Positions 42,601 through 54,453 of a stretch of 64,000 bases of DNA are shown in pieces (position 1 is the first letter of the stretch; every line of letters begins with the position of its first letter). Location: NCBI RefSeq assembly GCF_042186555.1, contig NC_133326.1, positions 694,968,700 through 695,032,699 of the forward strand. Direction: 5' to 3'. Source of the stretch: Aquarana catesbeiana. Lineage: Eukaryota; Chordata; Amphibia; Anura; Ranidae. The notes beneath the pieces were generated by a model. The model did not search any database. It saw only the letters and a list, made by a program, of their open reading frames with translations, and was not told where the DNA came from. The position numbers and the translations under genes are program-made.

Positions 42601-44216
42601 TTTTTTATCTCTTTGAAACCTTGCCAGTGAGGATCCCGATGTCTCAGCTCAAAACCCTCCAGAGAAATTTTCTAAATTTTATATGGAATAATAAATCTCA
42701 TAGAATAGCCAGCTCAATTCTCCTTACAACCCCAGCTAGAGGTGGCCTAGGAGCCCTGGACATAATCAAATACTACTATGCTACACATATGAGGGCTATA
42801 GCCTCATGGGCATCTAGATATGCCCCTAATCGTTGGTCCGAAATTGAGATGAGTATCACAATCCCAGCTCATCCATGTAGCTTGTCATGGCCATCTACTG
42901 TTAAGTCTTTCGCCCAACTGCGTAAGATCTGTCTAAATCCAATGCTCTTTACACTTTCAATTTGGAAAAAATGTTCGGGTAAATTCTCACTCACATTCCC
43001 ATGTTCTCCTTTAATAAATATTACCTTTAACCCAGAAATTCCAGATAGTCTATCCTTTGAAGCAATGTTGCCTTGGACAAAAGCAGGTATATTCCAGCTA
43101 CGCCATATAGTTCATCCGGTGACACACAGACTATATACCTTCTCAAAACTACAATCTAAACATGAAATCTCGAAGAATCTTTTTTACTAATTTCTTCAAA
43201 TTAAACATTTTTTCTCCTAAAAATGAGCACAACTGACATTATCCATACCCACACAATTTGAACTGACGTGTTCCAGAGGCCCTCATGAACCCCATCTAAT
43301 TTCCACTATATATATAAAATATTGCAAGAAACCCCTACTATTATGGAACACATCCACCCATACATGCATAAATGGTCCCACATCTTAAATAGGCCTATTA
43401 CACTACAAGAATGGAGAGAGATCTGGGACACTACTTCTAAAGTATCCAGATGTGTGACCCAAGAAGAAACTGCCTATAAAATCTGTATGTTTTGGTATAA
43501 GACTCCAGATTTCCTGGTGAAACATAAATTGACAACTTCGGGTCTATGTTGGAGATGTGGTGAGTCCATAGGCACTCAATATCATATATTTTGGGATTGC
43601 CCTGTATTGTTGCCCTTTTGGACACAGATCCACACACTACTAGAGAAGATCCTGCATCTTCCTATTCCCTTCCAACCAATACATCTTCTGCTAGGCCTCC
43701 CAATCCAAAAAATGTCCAAGTTTCATAGGAAATTGATGGCCTTCATCTTTCTAGCAGCTAAACGGGCCATTCCTCAATGCTGGTTGACCAATGCTCCTCC
43801 TACTTTTGTGCAATTTCTAAATATCATAGCAGATATTCATAGGATGGAGCATCTTACAGCTATTATTGCGGAAACTCTTCCTAGTTTTGATAAAACTTGG
43901 GAACCTTGGGATACTTCTGAATACAATTTGGAGAAATCCAAACAGACATGATGCTCACGCAGTTAATCAATACTTTAAACAAACTATTGCTGACCTCTTT
44001 TCGAACCAAATTTTCTCCCCTTCACAAAAATGTGTATATATTATCTGTCAATCACGTGATACTTTATTTCTATCCATGTTGTGCATAACATGGGATGCTG
44101 TGGATTCCATGAGATGGGCTCTCTTTTCATGTTATTTCATTTGATTTGCATATATACTGCTATATCCTTGTTTAACATTGTAAACTTTCAATAAATAAAC
44201 AATTAAAAAAAAAAAT
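39700..44216 (+). mobile_element. L1-like LINE, plus strand
   Basis: This element of about 4.5 kb has an ORF2 relic at 40195-43951 and ends in AATAAATAAACAATTAAAAAAAAAAA at 44190-44216. The 5' end is uncertain (T-rich DNA 39890-40020 precedes ORF2). No ORF1 is recognisable, so the 5' part is truncated or degraded. Confidence 0.88.
40195..43951 (+). pseudogene. L1-like ORF2: endonuclease, RT, C-terminal Cys domain
   Basis: The endonuclease frame 40195-41154 starts MAVSIFSCNVKGLGS and has MIQETHF, NVYAPNT, GGDFN and WSDHAPI, all catalytic blocks intact. The RT frame 41199-42242 has APGPDGLSYPYFK, NYRPIALLNSDY, RDQVGFVPTRQ and GTRQGCPLSPLLF. A frameshift follows, and the active site FADDILL lies at 42284 in another frame. 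The thumb frame is 42525-43190. The C-terminal frame 43322-43951 has LCWRCGESIGTQYHIFWDCP. At least four frame changes make it dead. Confidence 0.93.
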
Positions 44217-44319
44217 GCACAGATTTACAAACACATGTAAAAGTTGAAAAATTGTGTTCAAGCATTAACATTTGATTTAACTTCAGTTAAAGGGGTTAAA
44301 AAAGGAACTTCAATTGCAC

Positions 44320-45500
44320 ATTGTTAAATGTAAAATGTGCAATATTTCAAATTTACTTGGCTAAAGTTTGAACATACTTTTAAATTGTTAATTTTTTTAA
44401 TTCCTGAGCATAAATAAAGACAATAAATACAAAAAGACTAGATATTTCCCTTAAAGGAAGGAAGAAAAGACAGCAGATAGTCAGGAAGTTAGATAATTGG
44501 GCATCGGCAGGTAAATTTATTTCAGATACAAAATGTGAGAAATATTACACTGAACCAGGCTCAAAATTCCAAATTAGTTGAGTTGCAAATTGTGATATAA
44601 TAATTGTAAAAGATCGGTTACATTAGATGGTGGACAGCCCCTGAAGCCTATATAATGTTATACATCTTATACTTCTACAGTTCTTCATCTGTATGGAAAC
44701 ACAAAACAGCAATTCTATGATGTGTCTAGGTTTTCATTTATCTCCAAAAAATTGTTACATACTTCACCTCAATTCTGTGCGTATTTTTAGAGATGACGTC
44801 TGGATATAATAGTTTACTTTGAAAATCCCCGGCAAACAATGTCAGATCAGCCATCATATATTTTAGTGCAAAGCTTCTACCGCTTACAGGGAATTTTTAG
44901 TCTCTGCTATTTACTGAGTATATCTGAAAACCTTTTATACATTTACTTCTCCTTGGTTGGCTGTTTTTTGCATGGCTAATTTAGCTGATTGCTAATAATC
45001 TTTTAGGAATTATTTTTAGACCTCATCTCTCCTGACAAATATCATTTATTAATCATAAATTGAAAGCAGTAGGAAACTCCATGTTTATTTTTATAACTTT
45101 AATCCACTCATCTATTTTCTACCATTGCTTCTGCACATTTTAAACAAATCACATGCAAAAACTACAAAGACAATATTGGCATTTTACTGTATCATGTTTT
45201 AATATTTATATGTCTTATATAGATATGGAATGTAAGATTTCTTGCTATGTGTTATCAGTTTGTTAGTACCATCAACATTGTCTGTGAAGGGCCTCATTGA
45301 TCCAGGTCATGGTATAGCTAATAGTAGTTAGTCACTTTCAACTTGACTTGAAGTTGAAAATTGTTTTGTAGCTTCTTCAAGCCACTTTGTCAGTTCTGAG
45401 AGTTGTTTGATTTTTCGTCCGGTGTTGGGAAGTTTCCGGCCTGGTCAAGAAGTGTTTTGCTTGCATGTATGTCCACCTTGGGATAAGATAAGGTACTTTT
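44320..45500 (-). repeat. OR unit 2: duplicated 3'-flank segment
   Basis: It is collinear with 17690-19130, 53785-53990 and 56014-57055 (for example gcataaataaagacaataaatacaaaaagac, aggaagaaaagacagcagat, gaaaatccccgg, gcagtaggaaactcc). It leads without interruption into the 3' end of the OR at 45533, so it shows the ancestral, uninterrupted arrangement. Confidence 0.85.
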
Positions 45501-45532
45501 CTATCACACTGATATTTTTAATAAAAAAAAAA

Positions 45533-46471
45533 TTATGATTTGATTTTCTCAATAGCTTTTTTAAAGTCCTTGTTCCTGAATGTGTATATAATGGGATTAA
45601 GCAATGGAGTCATTACAGTGTAAAATAGAGAGAGGACCTTGTTCAGAATATCTAGTTGTCCTTTTGTTGGAAACATATACACAGCAACTATAGTTCCATA
45701 AAAAATGCACACTACGGTCAAGTGAGAGCTGCAGGTGGTAAAGGCTTTCTGTCTTCCTGTAAATGATTTAATTTTGAGGATGGTTAAAACAATATAGATA
45801 TATGATATAACAATTAACATAAAAGGTGCTATGACACAAAAGAAACCTATTACATTGGTCTGAATATGAATCCATGAAGTATCGGAGCAGGAAAGCTCAA
45901 GTATAGGTTCATAGTCACAGAAGAAGTGATGAATGATGTTTGGTCCACAGTAGTATAAGCTGCACAAGGATGCGGAATCAGCCAATGTCATTTTGAAACT
46001 TAGTAACCAAATTATAATCACTGATTTAATACAAATCGATTGGTTCATTATAGAGTTGTAATGCAGGGGCTTACAGATGGCCAAATACCGGTCATAGGAC
46101 ATCACAGTCAGTAGAAAACACTCTGCGAACTCAGCATGTACAAAAAAGGAGAACTGGATGATACATCCAGCAAGAGACATGGTACATCCATCATGTAAGA
46201 TTATATATAGAAGGTTGGGAAGAATATCTGTAGACAGAATGATATCAAACAATGATAGTTGGGTGATGAAGAGGTACATGGGAGACTGAAGTGTTTTACT
46301 CAGATGAACTAAAACCACAATGAAAAGATTTCCAGACATAGTAACACAATAAATGGAAAACAGCACCATGAAAAATAGAATCTTTTTGCTTTTTATATTT
46401 GAAAAACCCGTTAGTACAATATAGGTTATGTTATTGTGATAGCCCACCTGGCAAGAGGATATAAAATACAT
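45533..46471 (-). CDS. Olfactory receptor 2 (class II-like GPCR)
   Basis: This intact frame of 312 codons starts MYFISSCQVGYHNNIT. Hallmarks are the NIT glycosylation site, GNLFIVV in TM1, LQSPMYLFI, MSYDRYLAICKPLHY, KAFTTCSSHLTVV and PLLNPIIYTFRN. It has no stops and the expected length. It is closely related to OR 1 at 24393 throughout the gene and both flanks, differing mainly in TM4-TM5. The ATG here is in frame, but TCTTGCCAG|GTGGGC also looks like a splice acceptor, so the true start could instead be in an upstream exon. Receptor class is inferred from motifs only; no ligand can be given. Confidence 0.93.
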   Translation of the reverse strand: MYFISSCQVGYHNNITYIVLTGFSNIKSKKILFFMVLFSIYCVTMSGNLFIVVLVHLSKTLQSPMYLFITQLSLFDIILSTDILPNLLYIILHDGCTMSLAGCIIQFSFFVHAEFAECFLLTVMSYDRYLAICKPLHYNSIMNQSICIKSVIIIWLLSFKMTLADSASLCSLYYCGPNIIHHFFCDYEPILELSCSDTSWIHIQTNVIGFFCVIAPFMLIVISYIYIVLTILKIKSFTGRQKAFTTCSSHLTVVCIFYGTIVAVYMFPTKGQLDILNKVLSLFYTVMTPLLNPIIYTFRNKDFKKAIEKIKS

Positions 46472-46689
46472 AATACTTTAGGTTGTAGCCATAACAAAAT
46501 CTACTATGTTCTACTCCGCACAATTCTGGTGTATGGCAAAACAAAAACAGCATTTAATCTGACATTTATTCTTTCAATTTTGTTATGCTCTTTTTTCAAT
46601 ATATTACTATTCAGCTGAGTTCTAACCTTTCTGCATAATTCTGTAAAACATGGCCATATTGCTCATCTTTGTATTATCCGTAAAAAGAC

Positions 46690-46975
46690 ATACTTTAACC
46701 ACCAAACCTTTAGTTATATCACTTATGTATAGATTAATAGAACAGGACCTAGTACAGAGCCTTGTGGTACCCCACTAGTGACTGGTCTCTGTTCCGAGTG
46801 AACCCCTTTTATGACCACACGCTGGTATCTATCCTTTAGCCAACTGCATATCCACTGAACCACCCAAGGGTTAACTCATAGTTTGTACAACTTTTGTATT
46901 AGATCATTATGTGGAACTGTATCAAATACATTGCAGAAATCAAGATATGGTACAGTATGTCCACAGAACTAAGGA
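46690..46975 (-). pseudogene. L2/CR1-type LINE reverse transcriptase fragment
   Basis: The minus strand encodes LDFCNVFDTVPHNDLI (RT box 2), WLKDRYQRVVI and VTSGVPQGSVLGP (RT box 4), without the YADD box. The fragment is truncated on both sides. It inserted in, or lies beside, the upstream flank of OR 2. Confidence 0.85.
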
Positions 46976-46989
46976 TCGTCCTGATGTTC

Positions 46990-47497
46990 ACACTGGGTGT
47001 CCATTTGTTCATAGAACAAAGAAACATATGGGGTGCTCGCGGGATGTTCACACGTCGACGAGCGCCCCATAATGCACTGCATGCTTTGGACAATCACAGC
47101 GTGATGTGCTGTGAGAGCCTAGATTGGCCAATGGCAGGGTGCCTTTTACCAATCATGGCTCAGGGGCTAAGTCCACACCCCAGACTATATCAGGCTGCAG
47201 CTTACACGGCGCCCGTTAATAGTGAATGAATAGAGATTAGGCACATAGTTAGTGTAGTGTGCAGTCATTCAGTGTAGTATATATATATATATTATACGGT
47301 TCAGAGTATATAGTGCAGTTAATATAGCATATATATAATACAGTTCAGAGTATATAGTGCAGTCAGTGTAGTATATATAATACAGTTCAGAGTATATAGT
47401 GCAGTTCGTATAGTATATATAATAAAATTCAGAGTATATAGTGCAGTCCGTATAGTATGTATAATACTGTTCAGAGTATATAGTGCAGTCTGCATCA
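46990..47497 (+). mobile_element. hAT 5' end relative, with tandem array
   Basis: cccataatgcactgc, ggccaat, tcaggggctaagtccacaccccagactatatcagg parallels the promoter region at 29555-29740. It is followed by about six units of 'ttcagagtatatagtgcagtc(a)gt(g/a)tagtatatataatacag' (47270-47490). No transposase remains. Confidence 0.75.
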
Positions 47498-48262
47498 GCC
47501 ATTAATGTCTAAACCGCTGGCAACAAAAGGGAGTACACCCCTAACTGAAAATGTCCAAATTGGGCCCAAAGTGTCAATATTTTGTGTGGCCACTATTATT
47601 TTCCAGCACTGCCTTAACCCTCTTGGGCATGGCGTTCACCAGAGCTTCACAGGTTGCCACTGCTGTCCTCTTCCACTCCTCCATGATGACATCACAGAGC
47701 TGGTGGATGTTAGAGACCTTGCGCTCCTCCACCTTCCATTTGAAGATGCCCCACAGATCCTCAATAGGGTTTAGGTCTGGAGACATGCTTGGCCAGTCCA
47801 TCACCTTTACCCTTAGCTTCTTTAGCAAGGCAGTAGTCATCTTGGAGGTTTGTTTGGGGTCGTTATCATGTTGAAATACTGCCCTGCGGCCCAGTCTCCG
47901 AAGGGGAGGGGATCATGCTCTGCTTCAGTATGTCACAGTACATGTTGGCATTCATGGTTCCCTCAATGAACTGTAGCTCCTAAGTGCTGGCAGCTCTCAT
48001 GCAGCCCCAGACAATGACACTTCCACCACAATGCTTGACTGTAGGCAAGACACATTTGTCTTTGTACTCCTCACCTGGTTGCCGCCACACACGCGGTTTA
48101 GACATTAATGGCTGTGTGTTGAGTTATTTTTTGGGAACAGCAAAGTTACACTGTTATACAAGCTGTACACTCACTACTTTACATTGTAGCAAAGTGTCAT
48201 TTCTTCAGTGTTGTCACATGAAAAGATGTAATAAAATATTTACAAAAATGTGAGGGGTGTAC
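47498..48262. mobile_element. Tc1-like family A element, rearranged head to head
   Basis: 47498-48090 runs on the minus strand from the 3' UTR (agccattaatgtctaaac) into the transposase (frame 47574-47840: SPDLNPIEDLW). At 48095 the same 3' UTR restarts in plus orientation (gtttagacattaatggct) and continues to the terminal tip near 48262. The catalytic region is truncated. Confidence 0.87.
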
Positions 48263-48269
48263 TGTATAT

Positions 48270-48510
48270 ACATATATATATAGAAATCTTGCTTGTTTGT
48301 AGGTGACCAAATACTTATTTTCCACCATAATTTGCAAATAAATTCTTTCAAAAATCAGACAATGTGATTGTCTGGATTTGTTTCCACATTTTGTCTCTCA
48401 TAGTTGAGGTATACCTATGATGACAATTACAGGCCTCTCTCATCTTTTTAAGTGGGAGAACTTGCACAATTGGTGGCTGACTAAATACTTTTTTGCCCCA
48501 CTGTAGTGCA
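48270..48510 (+). mobile_element. 3' arm of another Tc1-like element
   Basis: ccaaatacttattttccaccataatttgcaa ... gtggctgactaaatacttttttgccccactgta is the 3' UTR and terminal repeat of a different Tc1-like family, truncated on the left. It carries no transposase. Confidence 0.68.
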
Positions 48511-48542
48511 GTGCAGAGTATATAATACTGTGTACTGAAGTG

Positions 48543-49465
48543 GTTAAGGGGAACCATATGACAGAATTAAGAAAAAAACGGCGTGGGGTCCCCACTAAAA
48601 TCCATACCAGGCCCTTTTGGTCTGGTAGAGATTTTAAGGGGAACTCCATGCCAAAATTTTAAAAAAAGACAGCGTGGGGTCCCCCCAAAATCCATACCAG
48701 GCCCTTATCCGAGCATGCAGTCTGGAGGGCAGGATGGGGGGGACAAGCGAGCGCCCCCCCAAACCATACCAGGCCACATGCCCTCAGCATGGGGGGTGGG
48801 TGCCCCCTTCATGTGACCTCATGTGATGTCAGAGGGGGGCGTGGTCATCCGGGTTACGTCAGTGGGTGGCCCCATCCTTGCCTATATAAGATCTGTCAAA
48901 GCAAAATGACAGCAGTTGTTGGGAGGCCTCCCGTGGAGGCAGAGTCTTTTTTTTTTTTTTAATTTTTCGGGTCCATCGGGTGGCGTGATTGAAGTTGGAT
49001 TTACATCACGGCAGACACTTTTTTTTTATTTTTTAATAAAGGAATTGTCAAAAACTGTCTGTTGTGGTTTTTACTTTTTTTGGTGAATGGGTACCCCATG
49101 TACCTGATATTCATTCACATGGGGGAAGGGCAGGATCTGGGGCCCCCCTTCCAAATTCTGATGAGCCCCCTGCCTGCAGACCCTGACAACCACAGCTCAG
49201 GGTTGTCGGGAAGAGGCTCTTGTCCCCATGGGGACAAGGTGCTTTGGGGTGGGGGGCAGAGCCTTGTATGGTTCAGGAGGGGGGGGGTGCTAGCTCATCC
49301 CCGCCTATCCTGACCTCCAGGCTACATGTTCAGATAAGGGTCTGATATTGATTTTGGAGGTACCGCACGCCAGTTTTTTTTATTTTGGCATGGAGTTCCC
49401 TTAATATCCATACCAGACCCGAAGGACCTGGTATGGACTGGGGGGGGAGGTACGCCTTTATTTCC
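48543..49465. repeat. GC-rich repeat with inverted ends
   Basis: About 90-base units (aaggggaactccatgcc, cggcgtggggtcccc, ccaaaatccataccaggccc) lie at 48550-48710 and inverted at 49340-49440 (tttggcatggagttccc, ccataccagaccc). The middle has T-rich runs and no supported gene. The ORFs here reflect GC bias. Confidence 0.6.
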
Positions 49466-49850
49466 TTGATTTTTCATCTATATTTCTGGGAGACGTTAAT
49501 ACATTACAGCCGTGAGCAAGTTTAAATGTAATTTTTGCTGCAGCATGTTCTACACATCACACAGATGTGCCACTTTATGGGCAGACTAAGGGGACCCCCC
49601 CCCCGGGCACGATTTTTAAAGGAATATTTAATTTTTATTGTTTCACTTTAAGCATTATAAAAACCACTGCTCCTGAAAAAACAATAGTTTTAAAAACTTT
49701 TTTGTGCATTGATACATGTCCCTGGGGCAGTACCCGGGTACCCATACACTTTCTATGGCAAGAACTGGCATATAAGCCTTTAAAACGAGTACTTAAAATG
49801 AGCAATCGCAGGCACGTGAGGCAGAACAGGGATGTGTGTGTGTGTGTGTA
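49466..49850. other. Unassigned sequence
   Basis: It includes a short (GT)n run at 49834-49848. The rest is unassigned. Confidence 0.4.
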
Positions 49851-50597
49851 AACAAAATCCCTGTTCTGTGAGTAGAGGAGAGGCAGATCATGAGTTCCTA
49901 ATAGCTAGGAACCACGATCTGTCATCTCCTATAGTCAGTCCCCTCCCCCCACAGTTATAACACACACTACGGAACACAGTTAACCCCTTGATCGCCCCCT
50001 AGTGTTAACCCCTTCCCTACCAGTGACATTTACACAGTAATCAGTGCATTGTTATAGCACTGATCGCTGTATAATTGTCAATCGTCCCAAAAATGTGTCC
50101 GCCATAATGTTGCAGTCTCGAAAAAAATCGCAGATCGCTGCCATTACTAGTAAAAAAAAATAAATAATAAAAATGCCATAAATCTATCCCCTATTTTATA
50201 GATGCTATAACTTTTGCGCAAACCAATCAATATACACTTATTGGGATTTTTATTACCAAAAATATGTAGAAGAATACATATCGGCCTAAACTGAGAAAAA
50301 AAATTAGCTTTTTTTAAAAAAAATTGGGGATATTTATTATAGCAAAAAGTACAAAATATTGTGTTTTTTTTTCAAAACTGTCGCTCTTTTTTTGTTTATA
50401 GCACAAAAAATAAAAACCGCAGAAATGATTAAATACCACCAAAAGAAAGCTCTACGTATTGGAGAAAAAGGACGTCAATTTTGTTTGGGTACAACATCGT
50501 ACGACCAAGCAATTGTCAGTTAAAGCGACACAGTGCCATATCGCAAAAAATGGCCTGGTCATTCAGCAGCCAAATCTTCCAGGGCTGAAGTGGTTAA
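49851..50597. mobile_element. TTAA-flanked element, copy 1 (left end eroded)
   Basis: It shares with the copies below the phrases 'ttaaccccttgatcgcccc', 'cccctattttatagatgctataacttttgcgcaaaccaatcaatatac', 'accaccaaaagaaagctct' and the end 'gggctgaagtggttaa' (TTAA 50594-50597). The usual left end, ttaaccacttgcc, is missing. Confidence 0.82.
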
Positions 50598-50639
50598 GAA
50601 TCACAGTTTATGAACTTTTTGATCTTTTTATTGAATTTT

Positions 50640-51262
50640 TTTAGCTTTGCAATCTTATATCGGCATACATTAAAAAGGGGATTAACTCCAGAGATAAAAC
50701 AATGATTCTCCCACTCTACAAGACTCTGGTCCGGCCGCACCTGGAGTATGCCATCCTGTTCTGGGCACCAGTCCTCAGGAAGGATGTACTGGAACTGGAG
50801 AGAGTCCAGAGAAGGACAACAAAACTAATAAAGGGACTGGAGGACATTAGTTATGAGGAAAGGTTGCAAGCACTGAACTTGTACTCTCTGGAGAAGGGAT
50901 AATTGAGAGGGGATATGATTTCAATATACAAATACCGTACTGGTGACCCCACAATAGGGATAAAACTTTTCTGTGAAAGGGAGTTTAATAAGACACGAAG
51001 CCATTCACTAAAATTAGAAGAAAACCGGTTTAACCTTAAACTACGTAGAGGGTTCTTTACTGTAAGAGCGGTAAGGATGTGGAATTCTCTCCACAGGCGG
51101 TGGTCTCCTAGCATCGATAATTTCAAAAAACTTTTAAAAATTAGAAAAGCACCAGAATGACCGCAACATACAGGGATATACAAGGTAATACTGACCTGTA
51201 ATCACACGCATAGGTTGGACTTGTGTCTTTTTTAAACCTCACCTACTATGTAACTATGTAAC
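50640..51262 (+). pseudogene. L2/CR1-type LINE ORF2 C-terminus and 3' end
   Basis: The frame 50702-50902 has LYKTLVRPHLEYAILFW, LERVQRRTTKLIKGL and SYEERLQALNLYSLEKG. After a TAA it continues in another frame with RGDMISIYKY, KTRSHSLKLEENRF and FFTVRAVRMWNSL. This is the RT C-terminus of L2/CR1 LINEs. It ends with the short repeat ctatgtaactatgtaac at about 51245-51262, as such LINEs do. Confidence 0.88.
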
Positions 51263-51379
51263 ACATTCGTTCCATGAAGGTTATATATATCACCTTATTG
51301 TCAGCAGCTGTAGGATAGGTGTTTAGCACCGACTATTTTTGTTATACTGTTCAAAAGGCTGATGAAGGCTGTATGACAT

Positions 51380-51770
51380 TTAACCAAACCTGGCAATGGA
51401 CTGAGCAGTCTTTGGTTCATGAAGGTGCTCCCCTTTAACAACTACCTTCCTGTCTTCCAGGACCTAGCATAGACCTGTTCATAACAGGTTTGTGCTGGGG
51501 CTAGTGCATTTTTAGCCAGCAAGAAGCAAGGGTTTTGCTAAATATGGAGCTATAGGTCAGTTTCAGCAGGGGGGCATATTAAACCTCTCTAGAGAGATAT
51601 GGCAATGAAACAGGTCAGGGAGATAAAGGGCCTTTGTACTCCTTTCATCTTCCCCAGGCAGCAGAGCCTGGGAGTCTATGGTAAGATTTCTTGAAACTGA
51701 CATCTTCTCCAGGCCAAGCCTGGGAGGCAAAGACTCTTCTAGCTTCTTCTGGCTCTCTGTATATTTAGCT
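51380..51770. repeat. Duplicated segment X, copy 2
   Basis: See 39230-39650. The order X, then OR 3' flank, is the same in both places. Confidence 0.75.
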
Positions 51771-51838
51771 CCTTCACCAGCCCTCATGATTGGCAAAATG
51801 CCTCCAAGTAATTGGCTGGGGTGAAATAAATACTTCTA

Positions 51839-52275
51839 ATGCCCCGTACACACGGTCGGATTTTCCGATGGAAAATGTCCGAAACGGAGCGTGTTGTCGG
51901 AAATTCCGACCGTGTGTGGGCTCCATTGGACATTTTCCATCGGATTTTCCGACACACAAAGTTGGAGAGCAGGAGATAAAATTTTCCGACAACAAAATCC
52001 TTTGTCGGAAATTCCGATCGTTTATACACAAATCCGACGGACAAAGTGCCACGCATGCTCAGAATAAATAAAGAGATGAAAGCTATTGGCCACTGCCCCG
52101 TTTATAGTCCCGACGTACGTGTTTTACGTCACCGCGTTCAGAACGATCGGATTTTCCGACAACTTTGTGTGACCGTGTGTATGCAAGACAAGTTTGAGCC
52201 AACATCCATCGGAAAAAATCCTAGGATTTTGTTGTCGGAATGTCCGAACAAAGTCCGACCGTGTGTACGCCCTAT
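51839..52275. mobile_element. Harbinger-like MITE, copy 2
   Basis: The ends are TGCCCCGTACACACGGTCGGA and TCCGACCGTGTGTACGCCCTA, with TAA on both sides. Core repeats of attttccgac/gtcggaa type match copy 3 more closely than copy 1. Confidence 0.82.
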
Positions 52276-52762
52276 AACTCTTAACATTGTATCTTTTGCA
52301 ATGCAGCAGGCAAAAGCAAATAATGCCCTAGGATGGGGGAACAAGAATGCTGAAAACAATAGCAAATGTATATTAGTATACATCAACTAAATACAGTCAC
52401 ATACGTATCAAAGCAAAGGTTTTTCTAAATCTTACAGTTCATATTCTTTAGAAAGCCAGAGTATGTCCCCTGACAGCATGCTGTAGACAAAAATCTTTGC
52501 CTTATGCTAGGAATTTATGGACTCTCTGAAGAAGTCTGGTACAACCCCTGACAGCAAAAGCTAATAGAGAGACCAGGGTTTCCACACAGATAGCCAGTTC
52601 CTTCTCTGCAGCATACTGGCAGGGAAAAAGCTTTTCTATATAGTTTTCTGCTTCTTTTCAATGGAAACCAGTCAATATTTGGAACACCTTTTTTTTTTTT
52701 TTTTTTTTTTGCGTATGACTGGAAAGCATTTTGCAGATTTAAAAAGAAATTTCAATGGGTCA
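52276..52762. other. Unassigned, possibly more of the segmental duplication
   Basis: No gene is seen. A T-homopolymer runs at about 52689-52710. Confidence 0.4.
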
Positions 52763-53784
52763 TTAACCTGTTCCAGACCGCCTTCCGCACATTTACTGCA
52801 GCAAGGCGGCCCGGCTGCGCAAAACAATGTACCTGTATGTCGTTTCATGCAGTAGCTCTGGGGGGGGCACGTGTGCACCGCCAGAGGCGCAATCACACGC
52901 TGATTGACCAGAGGGGGAGCCGATGTCCGCCCTATGTCTGCCAATGTCCGCCATCCACCCACGATCATTCCTGAAAGAGCCAGAATGGCGATCTGCCTAT
53001 GTAAACAAGGCAGATCGCCGTTTCGTCAGAGGCAAAGAGAGAGATCTTGTGTTTCTGCTAAGCAGGAACACGGATCTATTTCTTTCCCCAGTCAAAAAAT
53101 CCCCCACACAGTTAGAAAGCACCTCCTAGGGACACTTAACCCTTTGATCGCCCCTGGTGTTAACCCTTTTCCTGCCAGTGTCATTAGTACAGTAACAGTG
53201 CATATTTTTAGCACCGAACACTGTAATAATGTCACTGGTCCCCAAAAAAGTGTTAAAGGGGCAGTTAGGTGTTCTATTTGTCTGCCGGAATGTCGCAGTC
53301 CCGCTACAAATCACTGATCGCCTCCATTGCTAGTAAAAATAAATAAATAAAGATTTCATAAAAATATCCCATAGCTTGTAGACACTATAATGTTTGCGCA
53401 AACCAATCAACATACACTTAATGGGATTTTTTTTTTATCAGAAATATGTAGCTGAATACATATTGGCCTAAAGTGATGAAGAAATTCGATTTTTTTACAT
53501 TTTTTTTTTTTATTGGAAGCGTATTATGGCAGAAAGTAAAAAAATATTGTTTTTTTTTTTTTTCAAAAATTGACGCTCTTTTTTTGTTTATAGCACAAAA
53601 AAAATAAAAAAATGCAGAGGTGATCAAATACCATCAAAAGAAAGCTCTATTTGTGGGGAAAAAAGGACATACATTTTATTTGGGTACAGCGTCACACAAC
53701 CGAGCAATTTTCAGTTAAAGCCACATCGCAAAAAAATGGCCTGTTCATGTAGGGGCTAAAACCTCCTGGGGCTGAAGTGGTTAA
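52763..53784. mobile_element. TTAA-flanked element, copy 2
   Basis: It is bounded by TTAA at 52763-52766 and 53781-53784 with ends TTAACCTGTTCCAGACCGCC and CTGGGGCTGAAGTGGTTAA. The OR unit 2 flank has a single TTAA at the equivalent place (about 44327), an empty-site comparison. There is no coding capacity. Confidence 0.85.
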
Positions 53785-53990
53785 TAAGTATAAAAGTGTG
53801 CAAAATTTCAAATTTACTTGACTTAAACTCGAACATACTTTTGAATAATTTATTTGTATCCCTAAGCATAAATAAAGACAATAAATACAAAAAGACATGG
53901 TATTTTCATTAAAGGAAGGAAGAAAAGACAGCAGATAGGAAGTCAGATAATTAGACATTGGCAACTAATAGTATAAAAAAAGTAAGGAAT
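53785..53990 (-). repeat. OR unit 3'-flank remnant (copy C)
   Basis: This 200-base stretch is collinear with 44330-44530 and 56014-56210 (aatttactt, gcataaataaagacaataaatacaaaaagac, ggaagaaaagacagcagat). It ends abruptly at the LINE 5' UTR at 53991. Confidence 0.82.
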
Positions 53991-54453
53991 ATGGGGCGTG
54001 GCTGGCACACACGGTGGATGGCTGCCTAAGGAAGGAGTACTGGAGCCCTGACAGAGATGCCAGCAACAAACGGAGGCACAGAGCACCGATTGACCTCTCC
54101 TAACTTTAACACAGACCCCTGACTACAGCAGCTACCAGCCGGAGACATCGCAGAAACAGCAGGGGGACTGTAAGCCGAAAAAACTCACAGCTTACTTTCA
54201 CTGGCCTGAAGGTGGAGGAGGTCAAGATGGCGCTGGCAGCTCGGCCTCCTCCTCCATACCACACAGCAGTAACTACTGGGACCTTTCCGATGCCGATGGA
54301 GGTACTGGGAGAGCCTCATCCCAGAAGTGCTTCTCCACTCCATAGCCCTCCCTGCTCAAGCCCAGCTAAAGCAAGAATGAGACTGGACCCAGCAGCTACA
54401 GACGCAGAGGAGAGCCATACACTATCCCAAGCCATAGAACAAGGGGATCTCCA
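53991..54453 (+). mobile_element. L1-like 5' UTR and ORF1 start fragment
   Basis: It starts GGGGCGTGGCTGGCACACACGG, matching the 5' start of the element ending at 6242 (GGGGGGCATGGCTTGCTGG on the minus strand). It runs through 'aagatggcgctggcagc' with a short frame from 54227 (MALAARPPPP). It is truncated at 54453, where a TTAA-type element fragment begins. Confidence 0.7.

Noticed and set aside
47269..47502. Tyrosine-rich repeat ORF
   Set aside because: It is an artefact of the 47270-47490 tandem repeat.
48583..49313. ORFs in GC-rich repeat
   Set aside because: They are glycine/proline-rich frames from composition only.
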